Source: Azolla caroliniana
Taxonomy: Eukaryota > Polypodiophyta
Assembly (NCBI GenBank): GCA_043228905.1
Contig: JBHGNT010000011.1
Coordinates: 12,524,001 to 12,588,000, forward strand
Reading direction: 5' to 3'
DNA: 64,000 nt
Shown here one piece after another: positions 56,041 through 64,000 of this stretch. Position 1 is the first letter of the stretch; each line of letters starts with the position of its first letter. Position numbers and translations under genes: made by a program. The notes beneath the pieces were generated by a model that worked only from the letters and a program-made list of their open reading frames with translations, ran no database searches and was not told the DNA's origin.

Positions 56041-56926
56041 GTTGTTTCACCTTTATGTCCACTAGTAGCTAATTAGCTAATAGCTATTGTGAAAGTGTTT
56101 TTAGAATCTAAGCCATTGAACATTAGAATAATATAAAGTATGGATAACTCACATTTGGAGGCTAAGAACACGAACCAAGACCTTAGGATGAAGTCAAAAG
56201 TAAAAGTAAGAGACCAAGAGAAAAGTCAAAAGAGAAAAAGCAGACCATAAAAAACAGTAAAAACGGAATGGTCATAACTCCTTCGTTTTTCACCCAAATG
56301 TTATGTTTAAATATAGGTTAGAAATCTTGTAAAGAGAGCTATCTATAGATTTTTAAATCCCTAAATTTGGAGCTCTGATGAGGGAGATATGAAGATTAGA
56401 AGGTCGTTGGGTCTTAGCTAAAAATAGGAGATAAAAAGCTTCTAAAAATTGCGTGAACGAGGAAGAAGAAGAAAATTATAAAAGAGGAAGTGATAGTCTT
56501 TGATGGGGGAACTAATAGGAAGAGGATCCTAATAGAGGAAGAGGATTAGGAAGAAGGGTCTTAGTGGAAGAGGAAGGGTCTTAATTGTGGTTTTGAATGA
56601 TTGGTAGTAAGAAGGTCTTTGGTTTCTTTATTGAATGTGGAGTTTATCTCCTTTGTATTGTCTTGATATTGGAATATCATAACAATCTTATCTCTTTCTC
56701 ATCTTCTCTATCTTTTTCCTTAATTTCTTGAGTCTCTATGTCTCTATCTCTCTAATTCATAGATACCTTGATCTATATAATATATTACGAGTCACAATTC
56801 CATCTAACCGATTTGGTCAAGCCCTCATATAGTGTAAGATTACCCTTTGTCTTAAACACTCTATCAACTACTATAACTTATTCCTCAATAAGCATCACAT
56901 ACCTTTGTTGAGCTTGCTTCTCAACA
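56041..56926 (-). repeat. Region containing the 3' LTR of old copia G2
   Basis: On the minus strand an LTR start TGTTGAGAAGCAAGCTCAAC lies at 56926, preceded by a PPT (GTTGAGCTTGAGGGGGAG). The LTR runs leftward, with CT-rich sequence at 56690-56760, but I could not find its other end. The left part (56041-56480) shows nothing recognisable apart from the AGCTAATTAGCT palindrome at 56068-56079. Confidence 0.55.
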
Positions 56927-56944
56927 CTCCCCCTCAAGCTCAAC

Positions 56945-58106
56945 TTATCCTTTCTTGGGATCATCTTCAATCTTCTTTTCTTCATGCTTTTCAGCTACCA
57001 TGCCGATGGTTATGACTCCCATCATGTCTCTAAACTGTGTATGTTTTTGCATGCTCAATCTCTTCGTAACCATATAAGCAACTTGCTGATTTGTACTTAC
57101 ATACAATAGATCCACTTCTCCATCAATCACTTTTTCTCTAACAAAGTGATGATGCACTTCAATGTGCTTCGTTCTTGCATGGAACATTGGGTATTTTGCC
57201 AGCTGAATGCTACTCATATTGTCACACCAAATTGTGACAACACCATCTATATATTCTCCCAAATCAAAAAGCAATCTTCTGATCCATACCTCTTCATAGG
57301 TGGCTATTGCAGCTCCTCTATATTCAGCTTCAATACTAGATAGTGCAACAGTAGCTTGTTTCTTGCTACTCAATGAAATAACTGCACTTCCCAATGTAAA
57401 CATATATCCACTTGTAGATCTTCTGTCAGTTTAGCTTCCAGCCTAATCAACATCTGTATATCCTTCCAACTTTATGTCTAAATCAGCCTTGTAAAACAGT
57501 CCATAGTTCTGAGTAGCTTTTACATACCTCAAGATTCTTCTAATGCAGTCCAAATGCGGCTTTGTTGGCTGTTGCATAACTCAAATCGGGTCTTGTTATA
57601 GTCAAATATATGAGGTTGCCCACCATAGACCTGTACATGTTTACATCTTCTATTTTGGCTCCCAAATCAGCCCTCAATTTGCAGTCCTTATCTAGTGGTA
57701 CACTAATAGGTTTGCATCCAAGCATACCATACTTCTTCAACATATTTGTTGCATACTGTTTTTGCAACATATATATACCACTTTAAGATCTGATCATCTC
57801 AATACCGAGAAAGTATCTTAGCTCTCCCAAATCTTTCATATGAAATTGCATCTCCCAAACCTCCAATGATTAAGTCATCAACATATATCAAGATAATAAC
57901 AATGCAATCATTTATCCTCTTTACATATAATGATGGATCAGCCTTTGACATTTTGAAAGCAATTTTTTTTAAAGATTCTAAAAATTCTTTATGCCATGCC
58001 CTTGGTGCTTGTTTCAATCCATAGAGAGCCTTTTTCAGCCTACATACATATTCTGGATGCTTCTTATCTTCAAAACCCAGTGGTTGACACATATACACTT
58101 CTTCTT
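56945..58106 (-). pseudogene. G2 RT (second half) and RNase H
   Basis: The minus strand reads [40 protein letters not shown] and [11 protein letters not shown] (near 57880). A frame change follows, then TRPDLSYA near 57590 and RNase H at 57403-56945 (SLSSKKQATVALSSIEAEYRG, WCDNMSSIQLAKYPMFHARTKHIEVHHHF). The tail ends in an acidic/basic stretch at the PPT. Stops such as in DQ-stop-AGS near 57430 make it inactive. Confidence 0.85.
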
Positions 58107-58954
58107 TGACGGGAACTACACGCTCCCTATACGCAACGCTCGGCCACAACCGAGCTTAGAATCATACACAAAAAACGGGAAATAATGAACGACACAAAGA
58201 AGTGACGAGTACGCAGGATGTTTACGTGGAAAACCCAAACTAAGGGAAAAACCACGGCAGCCCACAGGCTGCAAACTATCACTATGTTAGAATGTACAAC
58301 AGTGAGTTCACGAAGGCAACGACCTCGTGCTCACAATCCTCACCACAGGCGGCGGTTACAACAGAGGCAACGACCTCTTTCTCTCTCTCTCTCTATACAG
58401 TTCACGGAGGCAACGACCTCGTGCTCACGATCCTCGCCACAAGCGGCGGTTACAACAGAGGCAACGACCTCTTTCTCTCTCTCTCTCTCTCCGTACACAG
58501 TTACACACTTTCTCTCTCCTTGCACCAACAAGAATGACGACAACAACTAAAAGTTTGCCCTAAGTCATATTTATACTAATATGACTTTTTGGCTATTTAC
58601 AAATATAGCCATGATGGACTCTCAGAAACATATTTACGAATATGTCTCTTCATCCGATGAGCACTCCTCACCAGGTCTGCACCATCCGGCTCTCCGTAGC
58701 CGGGCACTCCTCATCCGGTTCTCACCGGGTCTGCACCATCCGCGTCTCTGTAGCCGGGTACTCCTCATCCGGTTCTCACCGGGTCTGCACCATCCGGCTC
58801 TCCGTAGCCGGGTACTCCTCATCCGGTTCTCACCGGGTCTGCACCATCTGGCTCTCCGTAGCCGGGTACTCCTCATCCGGTTTCGACCTCGGCCGAGTTT
58901 GTTCATCAGCACTGTTCTTCTCCCTTCCCATCCGGAGGGACCTGTCTCCCAACA
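58107..58954 (-). repeat. Solo LTR in G2, relative of B/E/F family
   Basis: An 848-bp unit, on the minus strand TGTTGGGAGACAGGTCCCTCC...GTTCCCGTCA, with TTCTT at 58102-58106 and 58955-58959. Removing it restores the G2 reading [13 protein letters not shown]. It contains about four 54-bp tandem units (GGGTCTGCACCATCCGGCTC type, 58672-58880), CT microsatellites and a duplicated GAGGCAACGACCTC block. Confidence 0.9.
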
Positions 58955-59142
58955 TTCTTCTAAGTTACCATGTAAAAAGGCATTTTTTACATTCATATGG
59001 TGCAGAACCCATCTTTTGGCTGCACTCACAGCAAGTAGTGTTCTCAATGTTGCCATCTTTACAATTGGTGCAAATGTTTCATCATAATCAATTCCATGCA
59101 TCTAGGCATATCCCTTTGCCACAAGTCTTGCTTTATGTCTAC
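58955..59142 (-). pseudogene. G2 RT, middle piece
   Basis: Minus strand: HKARLVAKGYA, a stop, then [20 protein letters not shown] and [16 protein letters not shown], bounded by the two solo LTRs. Confidence 0.85.
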
Positions 59143-59516
59143 TGTTGAGAATCAAGCTCAACTTGGTCTAGTGTGTGAACTCACCTTGAGAGTGAATAGA
59201 CACTCCAACGGTCAAGAGTCACCATTAAGTCACCTCTTTGTATTCTAGCATTTAGTATGAGTCATAGAATCATATTCTATGACACATAACTTATGAGCTT
59301 TCACATTCCCCATGCTCCATGAGCCTTGTAGTTAATGAAGAGAGAGGGTGACTATATAAAGCACCCTCCACCCACCTTGTATTGTGTTGAGTTCTTCTCC
59401 TTTGTTAATATACTTTTTACCTTGCATATTCTCTGTGTATTACTCCTTGTCTCTCTCACTCTCTCTCTCTCTCATACACAAACAGTTCGCACCTATTCCG
59501 CTACACAAGAATCATA
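59143..59516 (+). repeat. Solo LTR in G2, D family
   Basis: A 374-bp unit starting TGTTGAGAATCAAGCTC and ending CAAGAATCATA, with TCTAC at 59138-59142 and 59517-59521. A TATATAAAGCACCC promoter-like block and a CT microsatellite are present. Removing it restores GNVSRHKARLVAK. The last bases differ from the TTTACA end of D. Confidence 0.87.
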
Positions 59517-62330
59517 TCTACTAACATTTCCATTGGAATCATGCTTTATCTTGTAGACCCATTTGCAACCTACAACATTTTTTCCTTTTGGTAACTTTAC
59601 CAAATCCCATGTTCTGTTTTCAGCCAATGCATCTATTTCTTCTTGCATTGCATTCACCCATTTCTTATCATATTTTGCTTCATCAAAATTATTTGGATTA
59701 GGGATTTGTACCACTTTAGACATGTATGCATAATGCATAGCCATGTATGTATCATAACCAAATCTTTCAACAGTCTTTTTCTCTCTATCTAATCTTCTCA
59801 GTTTCTGATTTGCATCTTTCATTGTCTTTTCCATACTAGGGATTTTCAAGGCTCCTATACCAAGCTCGTCATCCAATGATGTATCTGAATCTACATCTTC
59901 CATGTTTCTAGACCCATCATCAAACATTTCATATTCTGGCATCTTCTGTTTTCCCTTTCTGGCATCTTCTGTTTTCCCTTTCTATCATCATATTTTTTTT
60001 GTCTTGCATTCTTTCCACTCCAAGCATTAGATTCAGATTTACTACCTCAGCTTCTAGATGGTTCAGTACATTCCATTGATGTGGAACTTTGTTGTCCAAC
60101 ATTGTTTCCATCTCTATGGTTATCTCTTACATTTTCAGATTTATCCTTGTCTTCATTTTGAACATTGTCTTCATCAGTTTCTACATTTTGTTTTGGTCTG
60201 TACGAGCTGCCCAACTCATTAAATATTACATCCTGACTTACCACAATCTTTTTTGTCAATGGGTTAGCATATATACCCTTTTTGCTCCTCTGAATATCCA
60301 ACAAAAACACATTTTTCAGCTTTTGGATCAAGCTTACTTCTTGCTTCAGTAGGTACATGAACATAGGCAAGGCATCCAAACACTTTTAAGTGTCATAAAC
60401 TCGGCTTTCTGCCATAGAAACATTCTTCAGGAGTTACTTCATGTACTCCAGATATTATACATCTATTTAGGATATAGTTTGTTGTGTTTACAGCTTCTGC
60501 CTAGTAATACAATGACATTTTTTTTTGTCATCATGGCTCTTGCTATGTTCACCAGAGTTCTGTTTTTTCTCTCAACAACTCCATTTTGATGTGGAGTATA
60601 TCTACATGTAAAATATCTCCTTATTCCTTGATTACATAGAAAATCAGAAAATTCATTTGAGAAGTATTCAGATCTTAAACACTTTATTTTAGTTCCAGCC
60701 TGCTTTTCCACCATACATTTAAACTTACGAAAGCAATCAAATACTTCACTTTTTTCTTTCATGAAGTAAACCCATGTTTTCCTTGAGCAATCATCAATAA
60801 ATGTTACATAAAACTTACATCCACTAATTGATGCTTTTTTTGTTAGTCCCCATACATCTATATGTACCAAAATCAACAAATTTTTGCTTACATGTCTTTC
60901 ATGAGGGAAAGGCAACCTGTTTTGCTTTCCATATTGACATGCTTCACATATTTTGCTCATCTCACAGTCTTTGAGCTTAGGCAGTCCAACCACTGCATTT
61001 TTCCTCAACATATTCTTCAATGTTTGTATACTTATGTGATCGATTCTTTTATGCCACATAAGATTACACTCATTCCTTCTGCAAACATGGCTGTAATCTT
61101 ATTAGGCATATCCACATCTAACACAAACATCATTCCTTGACATTTTCCTTTTGCAATAAGTTTTCCTTGTTTCTCTATAAAGCATCCACTTTGCTTAAAT
61201 TTAACTTGCATTCCTTGCTCCACTATCTGTCCAACAGAAATCAGTTTTTTTGCAAGGTTTGGCACATGCATAACATTCAACATATATTTTGTTTTCCCTT
61301 TTTCTTCCCACAATGGGATATCTCCAACATGCTCTATTTGGTGAGTAGTATTATCACCTGTTTGTACATAACTAGGAATCTTTGGTTCTCTTAGACTTTC
61401 AAACCAGTTTGCATGTCCTGTCATATGATTAGATGCCCCAAAATCTACATACCACATAAACTCTTCATTGCATCTCTGTGAACATTCAACCATTGTTGTT
61501 ATTTCATGTTGCATCACAAATGCACCATCTTTATCACAATCTTCACTAGTTGAAGCATAGTTATTTTGCTATCTCTTCCCTCTTTTTTCATCATTTTGCT
61601 TTTTATAGCATTCAGCCTGTGTATGTTTTCCACAATACCAATAGCCATCATCATTCAAATAAGTTTGCTTACCTCTACCTCGATTGCTCCCCCTGCCTTT
61701 GATGTTGTTTCTTCCACTTGTAACCTATTGTCCTCTTCCTTGATAACAATTATTGTTGGTTCTAGCTGAACCAAATCTTCCATGACCTTTTGCTCGGCCT
61801 CTTCCAGCACTATTGTAGAGGGCTTGCCCCTCAGTCTCAGAGTTTCCTTTGTTTACATCATCCCTACAAGCATTGAAACCAGATCTGGAAAACTTGGGAT
61901 GTTATCCCTTGTGAGAATAGATGTTTTGAAGCTTTTATATTGAGGTCCTAAGCATATTTCCACATTATCATCATCTTCTACCTTCACATTGATAGAAGCA
62001 AGTGATTCACATATGCTCTTTATTTTCAGAGCATACTCATTCACTGACATCTTACCTTTTTCCAAGGTATTTAGCTCAGCCTTCAACTAAAGCTTTCTAG
62101 CCTTTGTGTTCACTGTGAACAGTTTTACCAAATTGTCCCAAGCTTCTTTTGGAAGCTCCTGTATGTGTCCAAGCATCGAATCTGAGATGTTAAGTGAGAG
62201 CCAATGTAATACCTTTCTTGCCCCTTGATTCCATTCCTTAAATGCTTTAATCTGTGCAGTAGTTGCATTTTCTTTAGGGATCTCTAGAGCCTCTTCTAGG
62301 TCTCCTTCAACGTAATCCCAGTATCCTTTT
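59517..62330 (-). pseudogene. G2 gag, protease, integrase and RT start
   Basis: The minus strand begins with KGYWDYVEGD of Gag where H is inserted, then FKEWNQGARKVLHWL and LKIKSICESLASINV. The zinc knuckle is weakly visible near 61610-61680. The protease reads WYVDFGASNHMTGH, with DSG changed to DFG. Integrase has WHKRIDHISI, CEACQYGKQNRLPFP, HIDVWG and HQNGVVERKN. Its second catalytic motif is damaged: CLRSEYFSNEF lacks the residues around the usual Asp-Gly-Gly. A linker follows, then ALAENRTWDLVKLPKGK and GCKWVYKIKHDSNG. An old, inactive copia of the A/C/D lineage. Confidence 0.85.
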
Positions 62331-62736
62331 TGTTGAGAGACAAGCTCAACATCGGCCGGATCGGCTGAAGAAGCCGAGGACCGGATCGGTTGGGACCGAT
62401 CGGTTAGGCTGAGTGCGTAAACCGGGAGGTCATTAGGAAAGATATTCCGTGAGGAATATATTTGGGAGTTAGTGTAGGAGCTCTAAATGAGCATTGAAGT
62501 ACTGCCAGTACTTCTGTCAGTCCTTCTAGGACTTGTATAAGAGTGTTCATTGAACACACATATGTATAGAGTGTGGTGAATACAGACTGAGCATTTTTTT
62601 GAATATATTTCTTGTGTTCTCTCTCACTCTCTCTGTCTCTCCCGCGTATATTGCGTAAGCTCAAGCTCTCCATTAAACCTGAGTTTTCTTCCTTCTGTTC
62701 GGTCTTCATACCTGCTTCCGCACGCCACTTTCTACA
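62331..62736 (+). repeat. Element H 5' LTR
   Basis: 406 bp, TGTTGAGAGACAAGCTCAAC...TTTCTACA. A TATAAGAG promoter-like box is near 62536, and a CT-rich stretch at 62620-62642. Confidence 0.88.
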
Positions 62737-62748
62737 TGGTATCAGAGC
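62737..62748 (+). other. Primer binding site of element H
   Basis: TGGTATCAGAGC directly after the LTR. Confidence 0.9.
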
Positions 62749-62808
62749 GCGAGGGTTGAGAACCTCTCTGCAGTCGACACAGCTTGACGAAGAAGAACTA
62801 GAAGAACG

Positions 62809-64000
62809 ATGGATAGAGGCATGACGAGCTCGCTTCCAACAGAGAAGCTCGACAGAACCAACTACGCGTCTTGGTCCTACAAGATGCACCAGTACCTGCT
62901 CGGGCACGGCTACTGGAGTTATGTCGAAGGAGCTAATGACGCGGCACCCGAATCGACACACAGAGACTTCCCATCGTGGGAGCAATCGGCGAGCAGGGTA
63001 TTATACTGCTTCGCGTCGTGTGTGGGCGAACAACTATTGAGCTATGTTCGGGATGCAAAGACACCGAAGGGTGCATGGGAAAATCTGAAGAAGATTTTCG
63101 CTGCGAGCACCACAGCCAGGAAGCTTCAGCTCCGACAGGAGTTGAGCAACCTACGACAATGCGACTTGTCGGTGGCGGACTACACCTCGAAGATCAAGGA
63201 TATCTGCGACTCCCTCGCCTCCATAGAGGTGAACATCGAGGAGAATGAGATGGTCCAGATCTGTCTCGGAGGTTTGGCGTTGAAGTTCGGAGCGTTCCGA
63301 ACGGCTGTGTGTACCCGGGAGAATACGTCGTCCTTTCTCGACTTAAAGTCAATGCTCCTGGTAGAGGAGAACGACGTGGGTGCGTCTACAAGCACGCACA
63401 CCGACAGGAGAATGCTGTACACGGAGGGAGATAGGCCCCGTGGACGTGGAGGACGAGGCGAGTCGGCGCACAATGGAGGCGGCCGACGAGATCAAGGAAG
63501 AAGGCACCGAAGTGATGCCGACAGCAACTCCGGACCCTCCGGAAACAAGGGGAGTCGAAGCGATGAGAACCGGCAAGGGAAGGCCATCGCGGAGTGCTGG
63601 TACTGTGGCAAGAAAGGCCACAGGGAAAGTGAGTGCTGGAAGAAGCGCGCCGAGTCGGAGAGAACCGGTTCCGGAAACGGCTCCGGACATACCGACAAGG
63701 GAAATCGGCAGCGATCGCACTACGCCGAAGACTCCGGGAGAGCCGGAGAAGGGTCTGCCTTCGTGACGAGACACGAAGCAAACTCAATGAAATGAACCAC
63801 CCCGAGATCGGACGAGGTGTGGTACGTAGACTCCGGCGCGTCAAACCACATGACGAGCCATAAGGAGTGGTTCTTGTACCTTGAAAAACCGATACAACCT
63901 GGAGTAGTCGCAACTGGAGATGACACTCCGCATCCGATCGCGAATGTCGAAGAAGTTCCCCTTAGCCATGTCGGGCAGAAAGGGAAACTCATGAACATGT
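62809..64000 (+). pseudogene. Element H gag and protease start, with a TGA between them (partial)
   Basis: ATG at 62809 (MDRGMTSSLPTEKLDRTNYA) lies 60 bases after the PBS. Gag contains SWSYKMHQYLLGHGYWSYVE, the QELSNLRQCDLSVADYT region and the zinc knuckle CWYCGKKGHRESEC near 63595. TGA at 63793-63795 falls between Gag and protease. The same frame then gives VWYVDSGASNHMTSHKEWF, with intact DSG, and is open to the window edge. In element A this codon is Lys. The TGA may be a nonsense mutation or a Gag-Pol boundary; the sequence here cannot decide. Confidence 0.85.

Larger units (their letters stand above)
62331..64000 (+). mobile_element. Element H: Ty1/copia, relative of A, cut by window end
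   Basis: The 5' LTR, PBS and gag are present, and the element continues past 64000. It is inserted in the gag of G2. The left flank is CTTTT (62326-62330), which should recur after its 3' LTR outside the window. Gag is close to that of A. Confidence 0.9.

Overview
This window reads as nuclear DNA of a land plant with a retrotransposon-rich genome. It holds one apparently intact host gene, a pentatricopeptide-repeat (PPR) protein at 13325-15895 (minus). Almost everything else is mobile DNA, mainly Ty1/copia LTR retrotransposons using an initiator-tRNA-Met-type primer site, with a LINE remnant, a Ty3/gypsy fragment and two copies of an unassigned inverted-repeat DNA element. The PPR repeat style resembles those of ferns and other non-seed plants, but that placement is inference. 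Boundaries below come from reading LTR ends, primer sites (PBS), polypurine tracts (PPT) and target-site duplications (TSD) directly; element letters are mine.

Left part (1-16.2 kb): copia element A (77-5992, TSD GTTTT) sits inside the reverse-transcriptase region of an older minus-strand copia (A0). Then follow a 3-copy 121-bp tandem repeat, a solo LTR, a decayed LINE split by another solo LTR, and the PPR gene.

Middle (16.2-49.6 kb): an old plus-strand copia (A2) is split by young element B (18111-23593, TSD CATAT). A2 ends abruptly inside integrase against an old minus-strand copia (K), which also ends inside integrase. K is split in its leader by DNA element P (26273-49215). P is split by copia C (26898-47107, TSD CTCCC), C by minus-strand copia D (29571-45798, TSD GAGTG), and D by E (30587-36018, plus, TSD GGCTG) and F (39586-44919, minus, TSD TTCAA). 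Each layer heals the coding frame or structure of the layer outside it. E has one uninterrupted gag-pol frame and two LTRs that look identical except at one base.

Right part (49.6-64 kb): a coiled-coil coding remnant abuts a Ty3/gypsy RNase H-integrase fragment. DNA element Q (51300-56036) follows, an inverted relative of P enlarged by a ~333-bp tandem array of tRNA-like units and perfect hairpins. Next is an old minus-strand copia (G2) carrying two solo LTRs. Finally copia H, a relative of A, starts at 62331 and runs off the window.

The copia elements encode the usual Gag (zinc knuckle), protease, integrase, reverse transcriptase and RNase H. Only E looks able to supply all of them. B, F and A carry few lesions, and C has lost its RT-RNase H block.
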